Both the position numbers and the translations under genes were made by a program. Positions 50,628-59,431 of a stretch of 64,000 nt of DNA are shown piece by piece; positions within the stretch are counted from its first letter, which is position 1, and the number at the start of each line of letters is the position of its first letter. The notes beneath the pieces are model-generated. The model did not search any database. It saw only the letters and a program-made list of their open reading frames with translations, and was not told where the DNA came from. The stretch lies in the NCBI GenBank assembly GCA_039810245.1, contig JBDHWQ010000019.1, positions 1 through 64,000 of the forward strand, read 5' to 3'. Origin of the DNA: CALDSL01 sp039810245. GTDB taxonomy: Bacteria > Chloroflexota > Anaerolineae > Anaerolineales > Anaerolineaceae.

Positions 50628-52235
50628 ATGCGATTGAAACACACCGCCCTCACCCTGCTCTGGCGCGCCGCGCTTCTGGCGATCGCCGGTATGCTGCTGG
50701 GCAGTTGCGCGCCGCAAGCGGTGGCCTCCACTGCGCCCCTGAACGTGCTGGTGGCGACCGATGGACGGCAGAGCGCGGTACAGGTGCCGGTGGGCAGCAG
50801 CGTGCAGTCTGCGCTCGAAGCGGCCGGTGTGCAGCTCAGCTCCCTGGATCGCGTCGACCCACCAGGCTTTAGCCTGCTGACCGGGCCGGCCATCATCACG
50901 GTAACGCGCGTAACCGAAGAATTCAGCGTGCAGGATGTGGTAATCCCATTCGAACAGCAGACGGTACGCAACGAGCTGCTGCCGCGCGACGAAGTGCGCC
51001 GCGTTCAGAAAGGCGTGCCCGGTCTGAAGCAGGAAACCTACCGGCGCGTGTACGAAGACGGCGTGCAAGTATCCAATACGCTGTTCAAGAGCGAGATCAT
51101 CACCGAAGCACGGCCGGAAATCGTGATGGTCGGATCGCAGCTTCCATATACTCCGGTGGCGCTGCCCGGACGGCTGGCCTACCTGACCGCCGGCAACGCG
51201 TGGCTGATGGAAGGTACCACCGGCGAGCGCAAACCGTTGGTGACCACCGGCGACCTGGACGGATACGTATTCAGCCTTTCGGAGGATGGCGCCTGGCTGC
51301 TGTATACCCGCAAAGCCGCGGAGGGTGATAAAGAAACGATTAACAGCCTGTGGGCGGTACGGGTAACCGATGAAGAACCCGCGCCAATTGACCTGAAAGT
51401 GCGCAACGTGATCCATTTCGCGGGCTGGGTGCCTGGACAGAACCAGGTAGTGAGCTATTCGACTGTCGAGCCGCGCAGCGCGCCACCTGGCTGGCAGGCC
51501 AATAACGACCTGCAGACCCTGTCCATCCTGCCGGGCGGCGGGGTTGGTAAGCCCAAAGTGCTGGTTGAAACCAACGCCGGCGGCATTTACGGCTGGTGGG
51601 GAACCACCTTTGCGTGGTCACCGGATGGCAGCCGGCTGGCGTACGCGCGCCCGGATGGCGTTGGGCTGGTAGACCTGGATGAGGGGACCTTCCGGCCGTT
51701 GATGGAAATGCTGCCGTTACAAACCGGGCGCGACTGGGCCTGGGTTCCCGGGTTAAGCTGGTCGCCGGATGGGCGCGTGCTGTATAGCGTAAATCACGGC
51801 GTGGAAGAAGGCATGCCCAGCCCAGAGGAATCGCAGCACTTCCACGTGACCGCCCTTCCGGTTGATGGCAGCAGTGCCGCCCCGGTGGCGAGCGAGAGCG
51901 GCATGTTTGCATACCCGGCCGCCGCACCGCGCGCGCAAGATCGCACCTACAGCGTGGCATTCCTCAAAGCGCGCTTCCCGGCGCAAAGCGAAACGAGCAC
52001 TTACCGGCTGTGGCTGATGGACCGCGACGGCTCCAACCAGCAAGCGATTTTCCCGGCCGAAGGCAGCGCGGGGATCGGCCCGCAGCAGGTGGTTTGGTCG
52101 CCCGTGGGGGCGGATAGCAGCCTATGGATTGGCGTGCTCTCCGAAGGCAATATTTATTTCGTCCATCCCACCTCAGGCGAGGTGCAGAAAGTGACCGGCG
52201 ACGGGTCGATCAGCCGCATTGACTGGCAGGAATGA
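50628..52235 (+). CDS. lipoprotein with G5 domain and beta-propeller repeats
   Basis: A 535-aa exported lipoprotein (lipobox LLGSC, Cys27). A short DUF348-like segment (about 38-95, VQVPVGSSVQSALEAAGV) and a G5 domain (about 103-180, EFSVQDVVIPFEQQTVRNE ... KGVPGLKQETYRRVYEDGVQV) come first. G5 modules usually bind cell-wall polymers. Residues about 190-533 are a TolB/WD40-like propeller with FSLSEDGAWLLYTR, FAWSPDGSRLAYAR and LSWSPDGRVLYSV blades. It may anchor at the cell surface and recruit proteins or sense wall status. The ribosome-binding site is weak; TATACC lies 28 nt before the start. Confidence 0.82.
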   Translation: MRLKHTALTLLWRAALLAIAGMLLGSCAPQAVASTAPLNVLVATDGRQSAVQVPVGSSVQSALEAAGVQLSSLDRVDPPGFSLLTGPAIITVTRVTEEFSVQDVVIPFEQQTVRNELLPRDEVRRVQKGVPGLKQETYRRVYEDGVQVSNTLFKSEIITEARPEIVMVGSQLPYTPVALPGRLAYLTAGNAWLMEGTTGERKPLVTTGDLDGYVFSLSEDGAWLLYTRKAAEGDKETINSLWAVRVTDEEPAPIDLKVRNVIHFAGWVPGQNQVVSYSTVEPRSAPPGWQANNDLQTLSILPGGGVGKPKVLVETNAGGIYGWWGTTFAWSPDGSRLAYARPDGVGLVDLDEGTFRPLMEMLPLQTGRDWAWVPGLSWSPDGRVLYSVNHGVEEGMPSPEESQHFHVTALPVDGSSAAPVASESGMFAYPAAAPRAQDRTYSVAFLKARFPAQSETSTYRLWLMDRDGSNQQAIFPAEGSAGIGPQQVVWSPVGADSSLWIGVLSEGNIYFVHPTSGEVQKVTGDGSISRIDWQE

Positions 52236-52268
52236 TTTTCATTTAGAAGGCAAAGCAGGGAGACAATC

Positions 52269-53240
52269 ATGCGAGTACTGATTACAGGAGCGGCAGGGTT
52301 TTTAGGGTCACATCTGTGCGAGCGTCTGTTGGACGAAGGTCACGAAGTGATCGGCATGGACAACTTCATCACCGGCAGCCCGGATAACCTCACTCATCTG
52401 GCGGGGCGGCCGGGGTTCGACTTTATCCGCCACGATGTGGCCAACTTTATCTTTGTGCCTAAACCGGTGGATGCGGTGATGCACTTTGCCTCTCCGGCCA
52501 GCCCCAACCCTGCCTCACCCTATGGTTACACCAATCTGCCCATTCAGACGATGAAGGCCGGCGCGCTGGGCACGCTCAATACGCTGGGCGTGGCGCGGGC
52601 GTTCAAGGCGCGCTTCCTGCTGGCATCAACCAGTGAAATCTACGGCGACCCGCTGGAACACCCGCAGCGCGAAACCTACTGGGGCCACGTTGACCCCATT
52701 GGCGTCCGCTCGGTATACGACGAGGCCAAGCGTTTCGCCGAGGCGCTTACGATGGCATACCACGGTTATCATGGCATCGACACGCGCATTGTGCGCATCT
52801 TCAATACCTACGGGCCTCGCATGCGCCTGGATGATGGCCGCGTAGTGCCGAACTTCATCCAGCAGGCGCTGCGCGGCGAACCGCTGACAATTTATGGCGA
52901 TGGCTTGCAGACACGCAGCTTCTGCTTCGCCGATGACCTGGTGGAAGGCATCTACCGGCTGCTGCTCTCAGATGAGCACTGCCCGGTGAATATCGGTAAC
53001 CCGACCGAGACGACCATCCTGGAATTTGCTAAAACGATCAACCGGCTGGTGGGAAACGCGGCCGGCACGGTGATGAAACCCGCGTCGCGGCTGGGTGATG
53101 ACCCGCAGCGGCGGCAGCCCGATATCACCCGGGCGCGTGAAATTTTGAACTGGGAGCCGAGAATCTCGCTGGACGAAGGTATTCGCCGCACGATACCCTA
53201 CTTCCAGAAAAAGATGGGGACAGCACAGCGAGATGAATAG
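52269..53240 (+). CDS. uxs: UDP-glucuronate decarboxylase (UDP-xylose synthase)
   Basis: A 323-aa extended short-chain dehydrogenase. Rossmann motif [10 protein letters not shown]; the catalytic set seen in UDP-xylose synthases is present: T121, E123, Y150 and K154 within [15 protein letters not shown] and [15 protein letters not shown], plus [10 protein letters not shown] and the C-terminal RRQPDITRA. It converts UDP-glucuronate to UDP-xylose through a 4-keto intermediate. It overlaps the next gene (gtrA-like) by 8 nt, suggesting a joint role in surface glycan synthesis. Confidence 0.9.
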   Translation: MRVLITGAAGFLGSHLCERLLDEGHEVIGMDNFITGSPDNLTHLAGRPGFDFIRHDVANFIFVPKPVDAVMHFASPASPNPASPYGYTNLPIQTMKAGALGTLNTLGVARAFKARFLLASTSEIYGDPLEHPQRETYWGHVDPIGVRSVYDEAKRFAEALTMAYHGYHGIDTRIVRIFNTYGPRMRLDDGRVVPNFIQQALRGEPLTIYGDGLQTRSFCFADDLVEGIYRLLLSDEHCPVNIGNPTETTILEFAKTINRLVGNAAGTVMKPASRLGDDPQRRQPDITRAREILNWEPRISLDEGIRRTIPYFQKKMGTAQRDE

Positions 53241-53748
53241 AAGCAAAGAGTTCTCGCGATTTTTGCGCTTCGCCCTGGTTGGCGTAATCGGCGCGGTGGT
53301 AGATTTTGGCATTTTCAACCTGCTGGCCACGCTACTGGGCGTTCGCCCGCTGTTGGCGCAGGTTGTATCGTTCAGCATGGCGGTAGTGAGCAACTTTATC
53401 TGGAACCGCTTCTGGACCTATCCTGATTCGCGCAGTAAACCGGTGCGGCGCCAGATCGTGCAATTCACACTGATCAGTGTTGTCGGGCTGTTGATCCGCA
53501 CGCCGCTGTTTGCTTTTTTGGAGCCCAATTTGATCCGCCTGTTCAGCGGCATACTGCCGGCGGGCAGCATCTCGCCGGTATTTGCCGGCCACAATGTTTC
53601 GCTGGCGATTGCCATTGTGGTGGTAATGTTCTGGAACTTTATCGCCAACCGGTTTTGGACCTATAATGACGTGGACCGGCCGCTGGCGACCGGAATGGTG
53701 ACCCTGGATGAGCGTGACACGACCCCCAAACGTACCGTTAGGCGCTGA
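53233..53748 (+). CDS. GtrA-family membrane protein
   Basis: A 171-aa protein with four predicted spans, N-terminal [20 protein letters not shown], and paired motifs [11 protein letters not shown] and [11 protein letters not shown] characteristic of GtrA. Members are thought to help move polyprenyl-linked sugars across the membrane. It follows the UDP-xylose synthase with overlap. The ChlI-like ATPase gene starts within its last 41 nt. Confidence 0.9.
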   Translation: MNRSKEFSRFLRFALVGVIGAVVDFGIFNLLATLLGVRPLLAQVVSFSMAVVSNFIWNRFWTYPDSRSKPVRRQIVQFTLISVVGLLIRTPLFAFLEPNLIRLFSGILPAGSISPVFAGHNVSLAIAIVVVMFWNFIANRFWTYNDVDRPLATGMVTLDERDTTPKRTVRR

Positions 53749-54892
53749 GGCTGCGGCCGGCCCGCGCACGCTGAAAGAGCTGCTGGGACTGGCCCCACAA
53801 GGCGGGGCGCAGGACGCCGCCCTGGAAGACTCCGGGCTGGCCGAAAGCCTGCCCTATCCCTTCCTGGCCATCGTGGGACAGGAAGAAATGAAGCTGGCGC
53901 TGCTGTTGGGGGTAATCAACCCGGCAGTGGGCGGCGTGCTGCTGGTGGGACCGCGCGGCACAGGCAAGACCACCGCCGTGCGCAGCCTGGTGGACCTGCT
54001 GCCGCAGGTAGAGCGCAGCCTGTGCCCGTATGGCTGCCTGCCGGAAGACGTGGAAAGCGGTGGGATGGACGCGGTGTGCCCGGACTGTGCGCGCAAGTAC
54101 GGTGAAGGCCGCCCCCTTACCCGCCCCGACCAGGTACGGCTGGTGGAACTGCCGCTCAACGCCCGGCTGGATGACGTGATCGGCGGGCTGGACGAGCAAG
54201 CCACGGCGCATGACCGCATGCGGCTCAAACCTGGCATCCTGGCGCGCGCCGACCGCAACGTCTTGTATATTGACGAGGTCAACCTGCTGCAGGCTGAAGT
54301 TGCCGACGCGGTACTGGATTCAGCGGCGCAGGGCATATACAGCGTGCGGCGCGGGTCTGTTGCAGCCACCTACCGCGCAGCTTTCACCCTGGTAGGCTCG
54401 ATGAACCCCGAAGAAGGCAAGCTGCGCCCGCAGATGATGGACCGCTTCGGGCTGCGCGTGGTGGTACGCGGGTTGGAAAATGAAACCGAGCGGCTGGAAG
54501 CCTACCGGCGGGTGCGGTTGTATCGCGAACATCCGCGCAGGGTAATTAATGGCTATGCGCAAGCCACCGCGCAGGCGCGGGATGAGATTGATACCGCGCG
54601 GCGGCTGCTGCCCGGTGTAAGCATCCCGGAACAGGTGGCAAAGGCCGGCATACGGCTGATCCGCGCATTGGGCATCCCTTCGCTGCGTGCCGAGCTGGCG
54701 CTGCTGGAAAGCGCCCGGGCGCTGGCCGCGGCGGATAACCGCATCGAGGTGCGCCTGGAAGACCTGCAAACTGTGGCCCCGGCGGCGCTGCGCATGCGGC
54801 GCTCGGAATTTATGCAGCAGTTCCTGGAAAGCCAGGCAGCCGAAGAGGCCGGTATCCGCGACGCGTTGGAAGCCGTGCAGAGCGAGAAATAG
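53708..54892 (+). CDS. magnesium-chelatase subunit I-like AAA+ ATPase
   Basis: A 394-aa AAA+ ATPase of the ChlI/BchI family. Walker A GPRGTGKTT (81-89), the ChlI-specific insert with CPYGCLPEDVESGGMDAVCPD... Cys residues (here C-x3-C and C-x2-C), LNARLDDVIGGLD, Walker B VLYIDEVN and arginine-finger region GSMNPEEGKLRPQMMDRFGL. In chelatases this subunit drives Mg or Co insertion with D and H partners, but no D or H subunit is nearby. Its 48-residue N-terminal extension is unusual, so a later start is possible. Its role may be metal-chelatase or another AAA+ remodelling task. Confidence 0.85.
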   Translation: MSVTRPPNVPLGAEAAAGPRTLKELLGLAPQGGAQDAALEDSGLAESLPYPFLAIVGQEEMKLALLLGVINPAVGGVLLVGPRGTGKTTAVRSLVDLLPQVERSLCPYGCLPEDVESGGMDAVCPDCARKYGEGRPLTRPDQVRLVELPLNARLDDVIGGLDEQATAHDRMRLKPGILARADRNVLYIDEVNLLQAEVADAVLDSAAQGIYSVRRGSVAATYRAAFTLVGSMNPEEGKLRPQMMDRFGLRVVVRGLENETERLEAYRRVRLYREHPRRVINGYAQATAQARDEIDTARRLLPGVSIPEQVAKAGIRLIRALGIPSLRAELALLESARALAAADNRIEVRLEDLQTVAPAALRMRRSEFMQQFLESQAAEEAGIRDALEAVQSEK

Positions 54893-54973
54893 GCCCTGGT
54901 CTGGCAGAAGCTGTACCCTGAGGGGGCTGAAGGGCGCGGCAAAGAAGACTAGCGATCAATCAAGGAGAGAAGG

Positions 54974-55966
54974 ATGATGAGTACGACGTTGACGCACCGC
55001 GAACGATTGGAAACCACCCTGGCCGGCGGCCAACCCGACCGGGCGCCAGTGGCGCTGTGGCGGCATTTCCCGGTGGACGACCAGACCCCAGGCGGGCTGG
55101 CGGCGGCGGTGGCAGCGTTTCAGCGCCAGTTCGACTTTGACCTGATCAAAGTGACCCCGTCTTCGTCGTTTTGCCTGTATGACTGGGGTGTACAGGACCG
55201 CTGGGCGGGCAATCCGGAAGGCACGCGCGAGTACAGCCAGCCGGTGATCCGACGCGCGGAGGATTGGCCCACGCTGCGGCCGCTGGACCCACGGGCGGGC
55301 CACCTGGGCGAGCAGGTAGAGTGCCTTCGCCTGCTTAGCGCCGAATTTGCGCCGCAAACGCCGGTGATCCAGACGATTTTTAGCCCGCTATCGCAGGCGA
55401 AAAACCTGGTGGGCAAGGCGAACCTGGCCGCGCACCTGCGCAGCCACGGCGACGCGCTGCACGCTGCACTGAAAACCCTTACCGAGACCACCATCCGCTT
55501 TATCGAGGCTTGCAAGCCAACCGGCATCGCCGGCATTTTTTATGCAGTGCAGCACGCGCAGTATGGCGTGCTTTCGGCGCAAGAGTATGCCGAGTTTGGC
55601 CGGCCGTATGACCTGCGCATCCTGGAAGCCGCGCGTGATCTGTGGCTAAACATGCTGCACCTGCACGGCGAGGAAGTGATGTTCGCCGAGGTGGCGGATT
55701 ACCCGGTGCAAATTATCAACTGGCATGACCGGCAGACCCCGCCCGACTTGGCCGGCGGGTTGGACCAGTTCGGTGGTTCAGTGTGCGGTGGGCTGCGCCA
55801 GTGGGAAACCATGGTGCTGGGTACGCCGGACCAGGTGCGGGCAGAAGCCGCAAGTGCCTTACAGGCCACCGGCGGGCGGCGTTTTATCCTGGGAACAGGC
55901 TGCGTGCTGCCGATCACCGCGCCTTATGGCAACATTATCGCCGCGCGGAGCGCGGTGGAACGATGA
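54974..55966 (+). CDS. uroporphyrinogen-decarboxylase-family protein
   Basis: A 330-aa URO-D-fold protein. The N-terminus HRERLETTLAGGQPDRAPVALWRHFPVDDQ and end GGRRFILGTGCVLPITAPYGN match the URO-D superfamily, which includes HemE and corrinoid/CoM methyltransferases (MtaA, MtbA, CmuA). The HemE arginine motif (RQAGRY) is not present, so it is unlikely to be the haem enzyme; a methyltransferase or other role is more plausible. AAGGAG precedes ATG 54974 (a second ATG follows directly). Its stop overlaps the rsmD start by 4 nt. Confidence 0.82.
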   Translation: MMSTTLTHRERLETTLAGGQPDRAPVALWRHFPVDDQTPGGLAAAVAAFQRQFDFDLIKVTPSSSFCLYDWGVQDRWAGNPEGTREYSQPVIRRAEDWPTLRPLDPRAGHLGEQVECLRLLSAEFAPQTPVIQTIFSPLSQAKNLVGKANLAAHLRSHGDALHAALKTLTETTIRFIEACKPTGIAGIFYAVQHAQYGVLSAQEYAEFGRPYDLRILEAARDLWLNMLHLHGEEVMFAEVADYPVQIINWHDRQTPPDLAGGLDQFGGSVCGGLRQWETMVLGTPDQVRAEAASALQATGGRRFILGTGCVLPITAPYGNIIAARSAVER

Positions 55967-56535
55967 GCACTCCGCGCATCATTTCCGGTAAGGCCAGGGG
56001 CATTCGCCTAAGCGATGTGCCGGGCAATATCACCCGCCCGATCACTGACATGGTGAAGACCGCGCTGTTTAACATCCTGGGTGAAGATATCGTCGACAGC
56101 ACCATGCTGGACCTGTTCGGTGGTACGGGCAGTGTAGGCATTGAAGCGCTGAGTCGCGGGGCGCGCTACGTGCGTTTTATTGACCTCAACCACCCGGCGG
56201 TGGCGACGATCAAAGCCAACCTGGAGAAAACGCGGCTGAAAGACAGCGCCGATGTGCTGCAGATGGATGCCTATTCGCTGCTGCGCCAGCGCCCCGACCG
56301 CGCGTTCGATTATATTTTCATTGCCCCGCCACAATATAAAGGCATGTGGCAACGCGCGCTGGAAGAGCTGGACAAAAACCCCAGCTGGCTGGCCGAAGGC
56401 GGCTGGGTGGTAGTGCAGATTGACCCGGTAGAACATGAGGAGCGCACGTTCCAGAGCTTTACGATGTTTGAAGAACGCAAGTACGGCAACACGTTGCTGA
56501 TGTTTTATGAGCAGAACGCCGGCGCGCCGGAATAA
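55963..56535 (+). CDS. rsmD: 16S rRNA (guanine-N2)-methyltransferase RsmD-like
   Basis: A 190-aa SAM-dependent methyltransferase. It has the RsmD start RIISGKARGIRL, TRPITDMVKTALFNIL, SAM motif DLFGGTGSVGIEALSRGA and IDLNHPAV. Motif IV, normally DPPY/F, reads A121-P-P-Q-Y, so the catalytic-loop Asp is missing. ATG 55963 overlaps the preceding stop (ATGA); the frame upstream lies inside that gene. RsmD methylates G966 (E. coli numbering); whether this variant is active is uncertain. Confidence 0.85.
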   Translation: MSTPRIISGKARGIRLSDVPGNITRPITDMVKTALFNILGEDIVDSTMLDLFGGTGSVGIEALSRGARYVRFIDLNHPAVATIKANLEKTRLKDSADVLQMDAYSLLRQRPDRAFDYIFIAPPQYKGMWQRALEELDKNPSWLAEGGWVVVQIDPVEHEERTFQSFTMFEERKYGNTLLMFYEQNAGAPE

Positions 56536-56541
56536 CACATT

Positions 56542-57054
56542 CTAGTGATTGACCACCACCCTTAGCCGCTCCTGGGCGTCGTAGAAGGAGCGAGCGTAGA
56601 AGGGCGGATCGCCGCGGCGCATGGTGGCGACCAGGGGCAGCAGGACTTTCAGATCGTCCACCAGCGGCAGGCCGTTGAGCGCGTCCAGGGCGTGCCACTC
56701 CAGCGCGCCCTCGGGCGAAGGTCGCAGTTTTAGCGGCTCGCCGTCCGGGAAGTCGCAACGGAAGACGAACACGCCAATGCCGGTCTGTTCACTGGCATCT
56801 ACCATAATGGTGCCGCACAGCCACAGGTCGCCACCCCGCAGACCCGTTTCTTCGTGCAGCTCGCGACGCGCGCCGGCCAGCACATCTTCGCTGCGCTCGA
56901 TGTGCCCGCCGATGCCGTTATAGCGGTTGGCCCACAGCCGTTTGGTGGGAGCGCCCTTGAGCAGCAACACATTCCCATCCTGGACGACGAACACCAGGCT
57001 GCGCGGGATGATCTGGTAGCGATCGCTGCTGACGCCCTGTTCGGATCTTGGCAT
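56542..57054 (-). CDS. Nudix hydrolase
   Basis: A 170-aa Nudix protein. The Nudix box begins GGHIERSED and ends RELHEETGL, with all catalytic Glu residues. Flanking sequence (PRSLVFVVQDGNVLLLKGAP, LWANRYNGIGGHIE) resembles 8-oxo-dGTP or general NTP-cleaning Nudix enzymes; the substrate is not determined by sequence. It converges with rsmD, only 6 nt apart. Confidence 0.9.
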   Translation of the reverse strand: MPRSEQGVSSDRYQIIPRSLVFVVQDGNVLLLKGAPTKRLWANRYNGIGGHIERSEDVLAGARRELHEETGLRGGDLWLCGTIMVDASEQTGIGVFVFRCDFPDGEPLKLRPSPEGALEWHALDALNGLPLVDDLKVLLPLVATMRRGDPPFYARSFYDAQERLRVVVNH

Positions 57055-57090
57055 AGAGAGAAACCCCGGTGATACCTGACCTCTGTAAGG

Positions 57091-57121
57091 ATCGTCCCGC
57101 CGGGTTTGGCGGCGGGACGAT
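57091..57121 (-). terminator. hairpin after the aldolase gene
   Basis: Eleven-bp perfect stem ATCGTCCCGCC/GGCGGGACGAT with a 9-nt loop, 22 nt downstream of the fba stop and before the Nudix start. The U-tract on the transcribed strand is poor, so it may terminate weakly or protect the message 3' end. Confidence 0.6.
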
Positions 57122-57143
57122 GATTTTCTGGTTTATGGGTAAC

Positions 57144-58091
57144 TCAACCAACCAGACGGCGCAGTTCAGGGAGTTGGCCGGCGCTGCCGAGCTTCACGTT
57201 TTTGCTGGCGATGAACTTTGCGTATTCTGCCATGAACACCTTGCCGGGATCCCGCAGGTCAAACTTTTCGGGATGCTGCTGGAAGAACTCGCGGTGCACG
57301 CGCGTCCAAACCAGGCGGCCGTCCGTATCAATGTTGATCTTGGTGACGCCCAGCTTGGCTGCGCCGAGGAACTGATTGTCATCCACGCCCTTGGCGCCTT
57401 TGAGCATGCCACCGGCCGCGTTAATGCGCTCAACTTCTTCCTGCGGAACCGAGCTGGAGCCATGCATCACCAGCGGGAATCCGGGGAGCTGTTCCTGGAT
57501 CTGGGCCAGCACATCCAGGCGCAGGGCCTGGTTGCCCGAAAACTTGAACGCGCCGTGGCTGGTGCCAATGGCAACCGCCAGCGAATCGCAGCCGGAACGC
57601 TCGACGAATTCGCGCGCCACTTTGGGGTCGGTCAGCTTGGCGTTGGCTTCATCCACGGCAACGTGTTCTTCCACGCCGCCTAACTGGCCCAGCTCAGCTT
57701 CGACGACGATGCCACGCGCGTGGGCGGCTTCGACCACGCGGCGCGTGGTGGCAATATTGTTCTCAAAATCTTCGTGGCTGGCATCGATCATCACCGAGCT
57801 GTAAAAACCCGATTCGATGCAATCATAGCAGGTGGCCTCATCGCCATGGTCGAGATGCACAGCGAAGATCGCGTCCGGAAAGACTTCGTCGGCCACGCGG
57901 ATGATGGCTTCCAGCATGCGCTTATCGGAGTATGAGCGAGCGCCTTTACTGATCTGGATAATAAAGGGCGCCTGGCTGTCGATACAGCCGCGGAACAGGC
58001 CCATGGTCTGCTCCAGGTTGTTGATGTTATAGGCGCCGATCGCGTACTTACCATATGCGGCTCGGAACAGTTCTTTGGTCGTTACGATCAT
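57144..58091 (-). CDS. fba: class II fructose-bisphosphate aldolase
   Basis: A 315-aa Zn-dependent aldolase that splits fructose-1,6-bisphosphate. It has AVHLDHGDE with the catalytic Asp and Zn-ligand His, EAELGQLGG, AIGTSHGAFKF, VMHGSSSVP and KINIDTDGRL. ATG 58091 (MIVTTKELFRAAY) has AGGAGG 7 nt upstream. Upstream in-frame sequence is ignored. It follows the phosphofructokinase gene by 140 nt on the same strand, so the two consecutive glycolytic steps are linked. Confidence 0.94.
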   Translation of the reverse strand: MIVTTKELFRAAYGKYAIGAYNINNLEQTMGLFRGCIDSQAPFIIQISKGARSYSDKRMLEAIIRVADEVFPDAIFAVHLDHGDEATCYDCIESGFYSSVMIDASHEDFENNIATTRRVVEAAHARGIVVEAELGQLGGVEEHVAVDEANAKLTDPKVAREFVERSGCDSLAVAIGTSHGAFKFSGNQALRLDVLAQIQEQLPGFPLVMHGSSSVPQEEVERINAAGGMLKGAKGVDDNQFLGAAKLGVTKINIDTDGRLVWTRVHREFFQQHPEKFDLRDPGKVFMAEYAKFIASKNVKLGSAGQLPELRRLVG

Positions 58092-58231
58092 TTCTTGCCC
58101 TCCTGAGCAAAACCAGACTTTTCGGCCATGCTGCATCCTCCCCCGTCGCATCACATCGAAGCGATGACCGTGAAAGGGTGCATGCGCACTTGCTCACCAG
58201 GACCCTGATAGTGGGGCCGTCTGTCCTTATT

Positions 58232-59398
58232 TTAGCTTAAGAACATCGGAACGCCCATGAAATCGCGGATCTTGGGGCGGTAATTCTCGATATCATAGAA
58301 CGCGGGCACATCCACGCGCTTCTTACCGGCCGTGATCATTTCGATCGGCACGGTGGAATACTTGCCGCCATGCAGCGCAACCATCTTGCCCGTTTCGCCG
58401 CGGCGGATAAGCTGCATCGCCAGGTTGCCAAATGACATGGCCACCATGCGGTCGAGCGAATCGGGCGCGCCAGAGCGCATCATGTAAGCAAGCTGCTGGT
58501 ACATAATATCCTGCCCGGTGCGGCGCTTGATCTCTTCCGAGACGAGCTGGCCCACGCCGCCCAGTTTGCGGTGGCCGTACGCGTCTTCTTCGCCGGTCTC
58601 AATCACGTCGCCACCTTCCATAATTGCGCCTTCCGATATGGTAAAGATGGCGTAATTCGACGGGTTATTGCGCTTGTCTTCCATGATAAATTCGGCCAGC
58701 CGCTGGATTTCAAAGGGAACTTCGGTGATAATCGCGCGGTCGACGTAGGCCAGGTAAGCGCTGATCAGGCTGGTCTCACCGGAATTGCGGCCGAACAGCT
58801 CCACGATGCCGATGCGCTCGTGCGAACCAACCGAGGAGCGCATGTTGGTGATCAATTCGACGCTGCGGGTGACGGCGGTAGAAAAGCCGATGCAGTAATC
58901 GGTGCCAAAGACGTCATTGTCCATCGTCTTGGGGATGGCCACGCAGGGGAAGCCCTCTTTGTGCAGGCGATGGGCATAGCTGAGGGTATCATCGCCACCG
59001 ATGGGAACCAGATAATCGATGCCCAGGTGCTCCAGAACTTTGACCACATAGGAGGTGTAGTCCAGCTTGCCTTCGGGGCCATCTTTGCCGAAAGATGTGT
59101 TCTTGAGGAAATCGGGCACGTTCTTAGGGCTGACTTTGCCGGGGTTGGTGCGCGAAGTGTGCAGGAAGGTGCCACCGGTGCGGTCAATGGTGCGAACGTC
59201 GTCGCGGTGCAGCTCGCGGATGTAGTAATCGTGGGTGGAAGGCTCGTCCAGGTTGTACTGGAGCAGGCCGGCCCACCCTCGGCGTATGCCCAGTACGCGG
59301 TAACCCATCTCCAGCGCATTGAGCACCACTGCCTTCATGGCAGGGTTGAGTCCGGGGACATCGCCGCCTCCGGTCAGGATACCAATCGTCTTCGTCAT
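58232..59398 (-). CDS. pfp: 6-phosphofructokinase, predicted PPi-dependent
   Basis: A 388-aa phosphofructokinase-A-family enzyme. It has GGGDVPGLN (substrate/phosphoryl-donor loop), GGDDTLS (D136, D137) and PKTMDND (K157, catalytic D160). ATP-dependent enzymes carry Gly at the positions of D137 and K157 (GGDGS, PGTIDND). Asp plus Lys there is the established marker of pyrophosphate-dependent enzymes, which act reversibly. It is therefore likely to use PPi in both glycolysis and gluconeogenesis. Aldolase lies downstream on the same strand. Confidence 0.88.
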   Translation of the reverse strand: MTKTIGILTGGGDVPGLNPAMKAVVLNALEMGYRVLGIRRGWAGLLQYNLDEPSTHDYYIRELHRDDVRTIDRTGGTFLHTSRTNPGKVSPKNVPDFLKNTSFGKDGPEGKLDYTSYVVKVLEHLGIDYLVPIGGDDTLSYAHRLHKEGFPCVAIPKTMDNDVFGTDYCIGFSTAVTRSVELITNMRSSVGSHERIGIVELFGRNSGETSLISAYLAYVDRAIITEVPFEIQRLAEFIMEDKRNNPSNYAIFTISEGAIMEGGDVIETGEEDAYGHRKLGGVGQLVSEEIKRRTGQDIMYQQLAYMMRSGAPDSLDRMVAMSFGNLAMQLIRRGETGKMVALHGGKYSTVPIEMITAGKKRVDVPAFYDIENYRPKIRDFMGVPMFLS

Positions 59399-59431
59399 GC
59401 AAAATCCTCCGAAAAAATGGCGTTTGGAATG

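Noticed and set aside
53708..54892. ChlI-like gene as evidence of phototrophy
   Set aside because: No bacteriochlorophyll, carotenoid or reaction-centre genes are seen, and ChlI homologues occur in non-phototrophs.
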